From contig NZ_CP096980.1 of assembly GCF_002006355.2 (NCBI RefSeq), forward strand, positions 3,658,001 to 3,722,000: a stretch of DNA of 64,000 bases, written 5' to 3'. Shown here one piece after another: positions 37,479 through 46,234 of the stretch (positions are counted from its first letter, which is position 1; every line of letters begins with the position of its first letter). The notes beneath the pieces were generated by a model that was not told where the DNA came from, made no database searches, and saw nothing but the letters and a program-made list of their open reading frames with translations. A program made the position numbers and the translations under genes. The DNA comes from Clostridium felsineum DSM 794. GTDB taxonomy: Bacteria > Bacillota > Clostridia > Clostridiales > Clostridiaceae.

Positions 37479-38963
37479 ATGAATTCTAACTTATTAAATA
37501 AAACAGAAAAAAAAATGAACTTTTATTTGTTTGCAATAGACTTTTCAATGCCCTTTATAGCATTTGCTTTTATTGAATTATTTTTAAATGGTACATCAAA
37601 GGATGTTGTTTCTTTTGTTGGTTCTGCCTTTGCATTACTAATAAAAATCTTTGAAAAACCCCTTAATAAATATGCTAAATACCTATATATTTCTGTCGTA
37701 CCTGTTATGGGTGCAATTGTTATCGCTTATTCAAATGATGGAAAATTTGGTGCTATGACACAAGCTTATTTTCTAACATTAATACTTGCAGTAGCTTACT
37801 ATAGCAAAAAAGTGGTTATCGTTGAATGTATTGCAACCATAGTTTCAAATTCTATATTAGGATTTATTTTCAAAGATTCATTTTTAAAACTAAATAGTTT
37901 TGCTGTATGGATATTCTTACTTTTTGAATTTATAACTGCTGCTGCTATTGCTGCTCTTGTAGCTGATCAAACTTACAAATCATTTATTGATTTAGAAGAA
38001 AAAGAAGCTGAAACTAATAAATTATTGACTTATCAAACAAATTTAAGTAACAAAGTAAAAAGTATAGTTGATACCCTTAAAAAATCTTATACTTATATAT
38101 TTGAATCAATAAATAATTTTAACATAGCTTCTAAACAAATTTCAGAATCTTCTCAGCAAATTGCTTCTGGTTCAATAAATCAAAACAACGAGGTTGAAAT
38201 TACTTTTAAAATATTCAATGATTTAGCAAATAGTATATCAAACGCTGAAAATGAAATAAACCTAGCTATAAATAGTATGAACAATCTTAAGTCCAACAAT
38301 AACTCAGGTATGAATGCAATAGATGAACTTTCAAACAAATTTAATGAAAATGTAAAATCTACAATTACTGTATTTGATGAAATCGAAAATTTATCACAAA
38401 AATCGACTTCAATAGGAAATATAATACAAACAATAAACGGAATTGCCGAACAAACTAACCTATTAGCTTTAAATGCCGCAATAGAAGCTGCTAGAGCTGG
38501 AGAGTCAGGCAAAGGCTTTGCTGTAGTAGCAGAAGAAATACGAACACTTGCCGAACAATCCTCTACATCTACGAAAGAGGTATCTGATATTCTTGGCGAA
38601 ATAATAAGCATAGTTCACAATGCTCAAAAAACTATGAAATACAATAAAGATGTAATGGGTGAATCTGATAAAAAGTTATCTACAACTATTGATTGTTTTA
38701 AATCAATATTAACATCCTCTGATAATATTATTGAATTAATAAATAACTTTGATTTAGAACTTAAGAAAATAAAAGAACAAAAAAATAATTCTCTTAATTC
38801 TATGAAAAAATTATCTACAATTTGTGAAGAATCTACTGCAGCTACAGAAGAAGTAAGTGCATCAACTGAAGAACAAGCTGCTTCTATCGAAAGCGTTATG
38901 AATTCAATAAATGAGGTTAATTCAAACATTAACGATTTATCAGAAATTTTAAATAAAAAATAA
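37479..38963 (+). CDS. Methyl-accepting chemotaxis protein with multi-spanning membrane sensor
   Basis: A 494-residue receptor. Instead of the usual two membrane segments around a periplasmic sensor, residues about 15-165 hold about six membrane segments with short loops. The C-terminal half is a coiled-coil signalling domain with the conserved hairpin tip QTNLLALNAAIEAARAGE and GKGFAVVAEEIRTLAEQS, which contacts CheA/CheW. No HAMP domain is obvious. ATG 37479 is chosen because AGGTGAT sits 5 bases upstream; the in-frame GTG at 37470 overlaps it. The sensed signal may be in the membrane (for example redox or energy state); this is inference. Confidence 0.92.
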   Translation: MNSNLLNKTEKKMNFYLFAIDFSMPFIAFAFIELFLNGTSKDVVSFVGSAFALLIKIFEKPLNKYAKYLYISVVPVMGAIVIAYSNDGKFGAMTQAYFLTLILAVAYYSKKVVIVECIATIVSNSILGFIFKDSFLKLNSFAVWIFLLFEFITAAAIAALVADQTYKSFIDLEEKEAETNKLLTYQTNLSNKVKSIVDTLKKSYTYIFESINNFNIASKQISESSQQIASGSINQNNEVEITFKIFNDLANSISNAENEINLAINSMNNLKSNNNSGMNAIDELSNKFNENVKSTITVFDEIENLSQKSTSIGNIIQTINGIAEQTNLLALNAAIEAARAGESGKGFAVVAEEIRTLAEQSSTSTKEVSDILGEIISIVHNAQKTMKYNKDVMGESDKKLSTTIDCFKSILTSSDNIIELINNFDLELKKIKEQKNNSLNSMKKLSTICEESTAATEEVSASTEEQAASIESVMNSINEVNSNINDLSEILNKK

Positions 38964-39004
38964 TAAGTATAAATTAATTAGTATATGTAAAATATAATAA
39001 AAAA

Positions 39005-39033
39005 TTGACTTTTTATCATATATAATGTAAAAT
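39005..39033 (+). promoter_or_regulatory. Candidate promoter of the ketoacyl synthase gene
   Basis: TTGACT (39005-39010), 17-base spacer, TAAAAT (39028-39033). Transcription would start right at the long hairpin 39035-39088, placing that hairpin at the 5' end of the transcript. Confidence 0.45.
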
Positions 39034-39034
39034 A

Positions 39035-39088
39035 AAGTATGTATTTCTTATATTGTTCATTTTTTCAATATAATATAAATACATACTT
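39035..39088. terminator. Long hairpin: terminator of the receptor gene or 5' leader structure
   Basis: 12-bp perfect outer stem (39035-39046 with 39077-39088) plus an inner 8-bp stem (39048-39055 with 39066-39073), followed by ATTTTATAT. It can terminate the upstream chemotaxis gene, or sit in the leader of the ketoacyl synthase transcript. Confidence 0.6.
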
Positions 39089-39132
39089 ATTTTATATATT
39101 TACAAAAATTTAATTAATAGAGGTGTAATAAA

Positions 39133-40137
39133 TTGTTAAGTAATAATGCTGTTATTAAAGACATCGCATACTATCACCCTGACAATTTAGTAGGAAATGA
39201 CTATTTTATCAAACATTTTGATAAACAGGGAATAGACATAAGATCATTGTTGAGCGCTTTTGGCAGAAAATATAGATATATATCTAACGACATAAATGAA
39301 ACAATTCTTACAATGGGAATTAAGGCTACTGAGAAACTTCTAGAAAAATCAAAAATCGATCCTAATGAAATAAATACAATAATATTCTCTACAAGCACAC
39401 CCGAATATATTTCTCCATCCAATGCAATAGAGATTCATGAATCGATAAGAGCAAGCTCAAAATCAACAGTCTATGATTTAAACGCTAACTGTGCTGGTAT
39501 GCTTGTAGCAATTGATCAAGCTAGTAGGTCTATGCGAAATAATCCAAATATAAAATATTCTCTTATTGTCGGTTCTGACCAATTAAACAGATATTCAAGA
39601 TATGACCAAGCTATTACTTACGCAAATTTTGGAGATTCAGCTTGTGCGATACTCTTGGAAAACATCTCAAATACCGAAAATGGCTTTATAGATTCTGATT
39701 TTTATACAAATTCAAGCACTCATGATAAAGTTGTTCTACCTGCTAAGGGTCTATCTTCGGCAATACACGACAAAAGTTTACCTATAAAAGATAAATTGGT
39801 AGAGTGGAATGATTTTGACAATAGAGGTACTTTTCTTAGTGCAACAATATCAATAAATATACTATTAGAAAGAAATAACTTAAAAAAAAGTGATATAAAA
39901 AAATATTTTATTTCCCAATTTTCAAAGGGAGGTATAGAATATGTATGTGATTTACTAGAAGAAAACCAAAATAAATTCACATTCATAGGCGATAGATTTG
40001 GTTATACTGGTACTACAAGTCCATTATTAGCTTTGGCAAACGCAATAGAAAACAACGAATTGAATAAAGGCGATTATGTTATATTTTGGACTGTTGGTGC
40101 CGGAAGTACTTGTTCTTGTATACTTTATAGATATTAA
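39133..40137 (+). CDS. Ketoacyl synthase III-like protein (FabH family), atypical active site
   Basis: A 334-residue thiolase-fold protein of the FabH/KAS III type. The nucleophilic Cys is present (C120 in LNANCAGM) and the C-terminal glycine-rich strand is normal. The family His in HQAN reads SQFSKGG here (Q262), and the Asn in the GNTS motif reads YTGTTS (about 291-296). Without the His/Asn pair, decarboxylative condensation is unlikely; acyl transfer or another condensation is more plausible. Start TTG 39133 has AGGTG 8 bases upstream. No other lipid or polyketide genes adjoin it, so the acyl substrate is unknown. Confidence 0.85.
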   Translation: MLSNNAVIKDIAYYHPDNLVGNDYFIKHFDKQGIDIRSLLSAFGRKYRYISNDINETILTMGIKATEKLLEKSKIDPNEINTIIFSTSTPEYISPSNAIEIHESIRASSKSTVYDLNANCAGMLVAIDQASRSMRNNPNIKYSLIVGSDQLNRYSRYDQAITYANFGDSACAILLENISNTENGFIDSDFYTNSSTHDKVVLPAKGLSSAIHDKSLPIKDKLVEWNDFDNRGTFLSATISINILLERNNLKKSDIKKYFISQFSKGGIEYVCDLLEENQNKFTFIGDRFGYTGTTSPLLALANAIENNELNKGDYVIFWTVGAGSTCSCILYRY

Positions 40138-40140
40138 CAG

Positions 40141-40180
40141 TAAAAAGGTCTTGATATATTTTCAAGACCCTTTTCTTTTT
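40141..40180. terminator. Bidirectional terminator between ketoacyl synthase and Maf genes
   Basis: Stem AAAAGGTCTTG with CAAGACC(C)TTTT and a 9-base A/T loop, A run before and T run after. It serves the two convergent genes ending at 40137 and 40179. Confidence 0.85.
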
Positions 40181-41966
40181 ACAATTCTTCAACCTCCTCA
40201 ATACATTTCTTAATTAGACTTAAGATCTTATCCATACATTGTATATAAAGTTCACAAACAGCCTTATTTCTAAGTGCATATTTTATTCCTTTAATTTTTG
40301 GAGTATCATTTAAACTTTCGACAAACTCTTTATTATTTATAATTTTTTTAAGCGGAACAAGTGCAAGTATATTTATAAGACTATTTATATAAATTTTTCC
40401 TTCAGCTGCTTCATCTATTTTTGAGAATTCACTTACTACTTTTTTAATGTCAATTTTAATATTGCCATTATTATAAGCATATATTTCTTTGCATAATTCA
40501 ACACCATTAATATATTGAGCTTTTATAAACATAATTTCTTCTTCAATTTTCATAATCTCATGAACAATTCTATACTTATCAAATTTTTCAGTTGTAGTAT
40601 ATGCTTTCTTTAATGCAATTTCAGCCATTATTTTATCTTCGCAAAACTTTTCTAGCATTTCTTTAAACCTTGCTACTTTAGTGCCCTTTATTTCTGCACC
40701 ACCCTCAGTACAATTCACAAAATTAATATGTTTATTTTCAGCTATATACTTTTCTAACCATTCTTTAAAATTTTGAAAGGACATATTAGTTAAAACTTTT
40801 TCCTCATAGTTTCCTTTTACATAAAACAAATCACTTCTATTATCTATTTTATTATGTTCATACCTAGCCCCAGAAAAATCATCATGAAACTTATTATCTG
40901 TAAATGCAAGATCTTGTCCTATAAACATAATATTTTTACAACCAGAATATACGGCAATAAGACTACACAAATGGGCTACGGATGATATTCCTGGAAACTT
41001 ATCATATTTATTTTTTGTTATCTTATTTATAAAGTCATTAAACAATACTGTAGCAAATATATTCTTCCCTTCTAACTTCTTTACTGTTTTTGCATTAGCA
41101 TGTTCTGTACTAACAAAATAAAGCTCCTTATCGAAAGAATTTTTAGTAAAATCATATACTATGTCTAAACTATCCACTGTACATACTATATGTGGTATTA
41201 TCCCTTCGCTTGCCATATAATCCAAATTCCTTGATCCCGTTATTATAACTACTTTATCATTATATTCCTTAAGGTAATGAATATTTTTACTTAAAGATGG
41301 TCCTGATGAAACTATTACAGCAGTCTTATCTTTAAATATATTTTTTAAATTTCTAATAGAATTACTTTTGATAATATATGGTATATTTTCAAAAACACAT
41401 TCGAGTATATTCTCTGATATTATTGCAAGTGTATTTTTATTGACCACTGCATTATTAAATGCTTTTTTTATATTTTCTACACAGGTTTTCACAAAATCTA
41501 CATCTATCTCGTTATACCCGGGGCAAATAACAACATTCACTTTGTCAGAAAAAAACATACTTCTTACATTATTTTGGAGCACAAAATCCACATTTTTGTT
41601 ATTACAAAATTCAATAGTTACTCTTTCATCTTTCAATATGTACGAAACATCTTCTCTTCTTAGTGCAAAATTTAATATATCTTGATTATTTTCAAATATT
41701 ATTAGTTTACTATTACCTATACAATTCAAAATTTTTTTTGCACATATTCCAATTCCAAAGCCAATTAGTATGTAAACCTTTTTCTCTTCTTCTATATTTT
41801 TGACGTATTCATCTATTCTTTTATCCTCATAGTCAAAATATATTCTTTTATCTTTTTCTATAAATACAATTCCATCATTAGTTTCCCCAACACCTTGTAC
41901 TTCTTTTTTTATATCTATTTTATGTTTATCTCTTAATACTTTTATATTGTTTTCATAAAAATTCAT
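40179..41966 (-). CDS. Maf/DUF115 family motility-associated glycosyltransferase-like protein
   Basis: A 595-residue cytoplasmic protein of the Maf (motility associated factor, DUF115) family. The core (about 205-420) has AVIVSSGPSLSKNIHYLKEY, then ITGSRNLDYM, PHIVCTVDSLD, FPGISSVAHLCSLIAVYSGC and MFIGQDLAFTDNKFH, which form the Rossmann-like sugar-transfer fold related to sialyltransferases and MptE. Family members add nonulosonic acids to flagellins. No flagellin gene is in the window. ATG 41966 follows AAAGGAA. It lies 35 bases downstream of the terminator of the next unit, so it has its own short promoter region. Confidence 0.85.
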   Translation of the reverse strand: MNFYENNIKVLRDKHKIDIKKEVQGVGETNDGIVFIEKDKRIYFDYEDKRIDEYVKNIEEEKKVYILIGFGIGICAKKILNCIGNSKLIIFENNQDILNFALRREDVSYILKDERVTIEFCNNKNVDFVLQNNVRSMFFSDKVNVVICPGYNEIDVDFVKTCVENIKKAFNNAVVNKNTLAIISENILECVFENIPYIIKSNSIRNLKNIFKDKTAVIVSSGPSLSKNIHYLKEYNDKVVIITGSRNLDYMASEGIIPHIVCTVDSLDIVYDFTKNSFDKELYFVSTEHANAKTVKKLEGKNIFATVLFNDFINKITKNKYDKFPGISSVAHLCSLIAVYSGCKNIMFIGQDLAFTDNKFHDDFSGARYEHNKIDNRSDLFYVKGNYEEKVLTNMSFQNFKEWLEKYIAENKHINFVNCTEGGAEIKGTKVARFKEMLEKFCEDKIMAEIALKKAYTTTEKFDKYRIVHEIMKIEEEIMFIKAQYINGVELCKEIYAYNNGNIKIDIKKVVSEFSKIDEAAEGKIYINSLINILALVPLKKIINNKEFVESLNDTPKIKGIKYALRNKAVCELYIQCMDKILSLIKKCIEEVEEL

Positions 41967-42000
41967 GGTATCATTCCTTTATTAAAAAATATTAGATATA

Positions 42001-42030
42001 AAGAATTGACCTAATAAAAGGTCAATTCTT
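42001..42030 (-). terminator. Terminator of the Ig-like-repeat gene
   Basis: 12-bp perfect stem (AAGAATTGACCT with AGGTCAATTCTT), 6-base loop, 8 bases past the stop at 42038. Confidence 0.85.
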
Positions 42031-42037
42031 ATAGCAG

Positions 42038-45000
42038 CTATTTTGTTTTAAAATAGAACTTATATTGATTTTTATTGCCTTCATCTGTGTTACTTATTAA
42101 ATTTCCATTTTCATCTGTTATACCCTTTATCACTACATAATATGTTTTATCTTTATTGAGTTTATTTGCACTTGGTTTAATCACTATTTTCTTTTTATCT
42201 TGTGACAAGTCTACTGTATAGGAACTCTCATCTAAAGCCTTGTTATTATCCCCTTCATATACCTTAACTGAAGATTTTGATACATTTCTAAATTCCTTAA
42301 CTCCTTTTTCTGCTTCTACTATAAAACCACTATAGCTTCCATCTGTATCTATATCTGGTATTAAATTTTCCATATTAATTGCTGAACTAGTAGTTATAAT
42401 TTTAGATTCTTCTTTATTTATTTTGCGCATTGGTGCATCATTTTGTATAATTGATTTACTTTCTTGTACATCACCCTTTTTAGACAATTGAGCCCTACTT
42501 TTATTGTCTTTAAAAGTATTTTCTCCTATCTCTGTTTTAAAATAAAATTTATATTGGTTTTGAACATCACTATCTGTATTTAATATTGGATTTCCTGCAA
42601 TATCTGTAACTCCATTTATTACAGCATAATATATTTTATTTTTCTCTAAACCATTAGCTTTAGGTTTTATTATTATGTCTTCATCATCCCAAGATTCATC
42701 AACTGTGTAAGCATCTTTAGAAACTTCAGTACCACTTTCATAATCACATATTTTCACAGTATCCTGCGAAACATTGGTAAGTCCCCCAGTATAGTAATTA
42801 TTTTCTGCATTTATAACAAAGCCATTATAACTTCCATCTGTTTTTATGTCTGTTATTAAGCTTCCTACATTTATTGATGAACCTGTGTTTTGTAATTCAG
42901 AAGCACTTCTATCTAATTGAAGCATTGGTGCAGGTCCTGTTGTAAAGTTTATTGTTTGTGAATTAGTCATTAAATTTCCTGAATTATCTGTTATACTTCC
43001 TATGCTTAATTTATATACACTATTAGGCATAAATCCTATAATACCAGAAGCTGTTGTTGGATGTACTATTATTTTATCCTTACCAGTTTCATTATCTATT
43101 CTTGTTAACTTTATAAGCTTATTAGGTAGATTTCCTACTCCTGCATATACCGAACTTCCTGCTGAATTCTTCTTTACAACATCCTTATCTTTAAATTCTA
43201 TAATAAGACTATTAGCATTATTATTTACATTCTTATCTCCATCATTAATTTTAGTTTCTCCATATAAATCTTGTCCATTATTGTAATCATATCCACAGTA
43301 TACTTAATTCACTGTAGGACCAATTGTATCTTCGGTTGCAAAATAAAATTTATATTGATTGTTTACACCATTATCGGTATTCAATATTGGATTTCCTTCT
43401 ATATCCGTGACTCCATTTATCACTACAGAATATATTTTGTTATTTTGTAATCTATTGGCTACTGGTTTTATTATTATTTTCTTCTTGTTCCAAGATGTAC
43501 TTACTGTATAAGAATCAGCTGATACAGGTTTATTTCCATCATTTTCATATAATTTGACAGTACTACTTGATACATTCTTTAAGCCATCATTTTCATCACT
43601 ACTCCCCGCATCTACAACAAATCCACTATAACTTCCATCTGTTTTTATGTCTGTTATTAAACTTCCTACATTTATTGATGAACCTGTACTATCAACATTT
43701 GAAGCTTGTTTATTTACACCAAGACGTGGAGCTGGTCCAGTTGTAAAGCTTAATTCTTGAGGATTACTTAAAATATTTCCCGAAGCATCTGTTATATTTC
43801 CTATACTTAAATTGTAAGTACTATTCATAGCAAATCTAACCAAACAAAACGAAGACATACAATTTATAACTATTTTATCCTTTCCATCTCCCATTTGATC
43901 CGTATCATCTATAAATTGTATTCCTTTTTCACCATTTACATTTCCTTGTGTTAAATCTACATAAGTTTCTACTCCTGTATTAGGATCCACTCTAGATAGT
44001 TTTATGATATTATTGGCAAGTATTCCACCCCCTGCATATACTGAACTTCCTGTTGCATTTTTCTTTACAACATCTTTGCTATTGAATTCTATAACAAGAC
44101 AATTCGTAAAGTTATCTGCATTCTTTTCTCCATTGTTTAATTTATCTGTAAAATAGGACATATCATCTTTGCTCCATGTATATCCAAGATGAATTCCTGC
44201 TACACTTAATTTGGTTTCATTTTGGGTTTGAAAATAAAATTTATACTCATTAATATTTTTACTATCTCTATTTAATATTGGATTTCCTTCTATATCTGTT
44301 ACTCCATTTATTACAACTGAATATATTTTATTTTTTTCTAGTTTATTTGCTACAGGCTTTATTATTATTTTTTTGTTATCAAAAGATTCACTCACAGTAT
44401 AATCATCTTTATCTATAGGAACATTGCTTCCATATTCATATATTTTAACTGTATCTTGAGATACATTTATAAGTCCATCGCCTGGATCACTACCTCCTGC
44501 ATCTACTACAAATCCTCCATAACTTCCATCTGTTTTTATATCTGTTATTAAACTGCCTGCATTTATTGATGAGCCTATATTCATTATGCCCGAATCATTT
44601 TCATTAATACTAAGATATGGTGCTGGTCCAGTTGTAAAATTTAATTCTTGAGGATTACTCAATACACTTCCTGATACATCTGTTATATTTCCTATACTTA
44701 ATTTGTAGGTACTATTAATGTGAAAATTCGTCAAATAAATTCCTGACATTGAATTTATAACAATTTTATCTTTTCCATTTCCGCCTAGATCTGTATCATC
44801 TATGAATTGTATACACTTATGCCCATAAAAATCGCTTTGAGATAAATCAATATCTACCTTTTCTCCTGTTATACTATCTACTCTACTTAATTTTATAATA
44901 TTATTTGCTAATGCTCCCATTCCTGCATATACTGAACTTCCTACTGCATTTTTCTTTATAACATCCTTGCTATTAAATTCTATAACTATTTGATTATCAT

Positions 45001-45343
45001 ATGTAGGAATATTAGTATTTTTATTATTAAAATTAAGGTCAGCATCACTATATAAGTTTCCATAGTTCCTACTTGTAGTATATATATTATCTATGACTAC
45101 TGGTTGTGATGTCTTTTTTACATTTTTATCACTCTTGCTCTTATTTCCAGATAATTCTATAGCCTGCCTAGTTGTCCTAATATTTTTGCTTTTATCCCCT
45201 ACTGTATATCCCTGATTTACTTTTTCAGCTTTAACTATCTGTCCAAGTGTTGATGTTGTTAAAGCTGTTACTTGAGTGGCAATATATGATGTTGACAGTG
45301 CAACTATACCTATGTTTTTCCAAATAGTTTTTGATTTTTTCAT
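42038..45343 (-). pseudogene. Secreted Ig-like (Big_5/SbsA type) repeat protein split by an in-frame stop
   Basis: Two ORFs (43304-45343 and 42038-43030) lie in one reading frame, separated by 91 sense codons and a single TAA at 43304-43306. Reading through the TAA continues the repeat without a break: after GPTVN comes VYCGYDYNNGQDLYG, then IEFKDKDVVKKNSAGSSVYA, matching earlier repeats. The full product would be about 1101 residues with three repeats of a block plus a fourth half block. Each block has a SSVYAG.G strand, KLSIG.ITD, FTTGPAP and IIIKP.AN.L..NK.Y...INGVTD. The 3' part begins in mid-domain with no ribosome site, so it is not an independent gene. Either a nonsense mutation or a base error is the cause. 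Confidence 0.75.
43304..45343 (-). CDS. Secreted Ig-like repeat protein, translatable 5' part
   Basis: About 679 residues are made before the TAA. The signal peptide is about 1-37 (basic MKKSKTIWK, hydrophobic core, cleavage near VKA). The rest is two full Ig-like (Big_5/SbsA-type) repeat blocks and the start of a third; each block ends in KFYF.T after a KIY.VVINGVTDIEGNPIL motif. ATG 45343 is preferred over ATG 45352 because the purine-rich AAAGGGATGGG lies upstream of it, while 45352 abuts AAAGGG directly. Such repeats are used as stalks or spacers in surface proteins. No anchor motif is seen in this part, so if the stop is real a shortened secreted protein may be released. Confidence 0.7.
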   Translation of the reverse strand: MKKSKTIWKNIGIVALSTSYIATQVTALTTSTLGQIVKAEKVNQGYTVGDKSKNIRTTRQAIELSGNKSKSDKNVKKTSQPVVIDNIYTTSRNYGNLYSDADLNFNNKNTNIPTYDNQIVIEFNSKDVIKKNAVGSSVYAGMGALANNIIKLSRVDSITGEKVDIDLSQSDFYGHKCIQFIDDTDLGGNGKDKIVINSMSGIYLTNFHINSTYKLSIGNITDVSGSVLSNPQELNFTTGPAPYLSINENDSGIMNIGSSINAGSLITDIKTDGSYGGFVVDAGGSDPGDGLINVSQDTVKIYEYGSNVPIDKDDYTVSESFDNKKIIIKPVANKLEKNKIYSVVINGVTDIEGNPILNRDSKNINEYKFYFQTQNETKLSVAGIHLGYTWSKDDMSYFTDKLNNGEKNADNFTNCLVIEFNSKDVVKKNATGSSVYAGGGILANNIIKLSRVDPNTGVETYVDLTQGNVNGEKGIQFIDDTDQMGDGKDKIVINCMSSFCLVRFAMNSTYNLSIGNITDASGNILSNPQELSFTTGPAPRLGVNKQASNVDSTGSSINVGSLITDIKTDGSYSGFVVDAGSSDENDGLKNVSSSTVKLYENDGNKPVSADSYTVSTSWNKKKIIIKPVANRLQNNKIYSVVINGVTDIEGNPILNTDNGVNNQYKFYFATEDTIGPTVN

Positions 45344-45446
45344 TAATCCCATCCCTTTATATGTAAATTTTGGTTTTTTGTATATAGTATTATATTCGTT
45401 ATAATCTATGTAAAATTAATACTTATTTGCTTTTATAAAAAAATAC

Positions 45447-45493
45447 ATTAACCTTGTATAATATTTTAATCATATTCTACAAACAGGTTAATG
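45447..45493 (-). terminator. Terminator of the phospholipase C-like gene
   Basis: 9-bp stem (CATTAACCT with AGGTTAATG) 15 bases past the stop, followed on the minus strand by TATTTTTTTAT. Confidence 0.75.
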
Positions 45494-45507
45494 CATTTTA
45501 AAATTTG

Positions 45508-46077
45508 TTAACTACACTCCAATTTATATTTTTCATTATAAAGCATGCTAGAATAAACTATTAATTTTGAAACTTCCATAGCGGCATTTAATGCATAGTT
45601 TATATCTCTACTAACTCCCTTCATTTTAATATTGTACTCTTTTTCTATATTCAATACTATTTCTTCAATACTGTATCCATGAATATGACTGGAGGTATTA
45701 TCCAATCTTCCATTAAACAATAATACTATAAAATTATACTCAAGCTTTAATTCATAAATAAAGTGTTCCAAAATCCCCTTTTTCTCATTTCCCTCTCTGT
45801 GATAAAGACAAAAATAGTCACAAATATAATGACAAATCACCCCTAAGGATATTGAAAACTCTTCAACTGAAATAGAACTCTTAATAACTCCATCAGCATA
45901 TTGGATTAAACTTTCTAAACTTTCGTTTAAGGTATGCGGACATTCCATTTCTTTATTTGAAAAATCCGGCTTTATATTTCCTAAAGCAAATTTTATTTTG
46001 TCTAATTTAAACTTTGTATCTCTTAATATTTCTTTATAAATAATATGTGAAAACAGCAAGTGTGTATCAGTTATCAT
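45508..46077 (-). CDS. Zinc-dependent phospholipase C family protein
   Basis: A 189-residue protein with the metal-ligand pattern of the PF00882 family: an N-terminal THLLFSHII (about 5-13), LGNIKPDF (about 32-39), PHTLNES (about 47-53) and SLGVICHYICDYFCLYHR (about 77-94). It has no signal peptide, unlike the secreted alpha-toxin type, and is shorter, so it is probably an intracellular or atypical member common in clostridia. Start ATG 46077 follows GGAGGTG. Its substrate is not known. It is a single-gene unit. Confidence 0.8.
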   Translation of the reverse strand: MITDTHLLFSHIIYKEILRDTKFKLDKIKFALGNIKPDFSNKEMECPHTLNESLESLIQYADGVIKSSISVEEFSISLGVICHYICDYFCLYHREGNEKKGILEHFIYELKLEYNFIVLLFNGRLDNTSSHIHGYSIEEIVLNIEKEYNIKMKGVSRDINYALNAAMEVSKLIVYSSMLYNEKYKLECS

Positions 46078-46151
46078 GTATTACACCTCCTACTTCTATC
46101 ATATTATATACTTTTGTAAATTCAATTTACTTTGAGTTAAATTTATGTAAA

Positions 46152-46194
46152 AAAGCTACTTTAAAACAACATAATGTTGGTCCAAAGTAGCTTT
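46152..46194 (-). terminator. Terminator of the PL9 pectate lyase gene
   Basis: 11-bp perfect stem (AAAGCTACTTT with AAAGTAGCTTT), with a T-rich minus-strand tail. Confidence 0.85.
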
Positions 46195-46234
46195 ATATAA
46201 AATTTACTGACTATCTAATTTGATTGTCTACAAA

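Noticed and set aside
42038..43030. Separate 330-residue gene
   Set aside because: It begins in mid-domain without a ribosome site and is in frame with the upstream ORF, so it is the 3' part of one interrupted gene.
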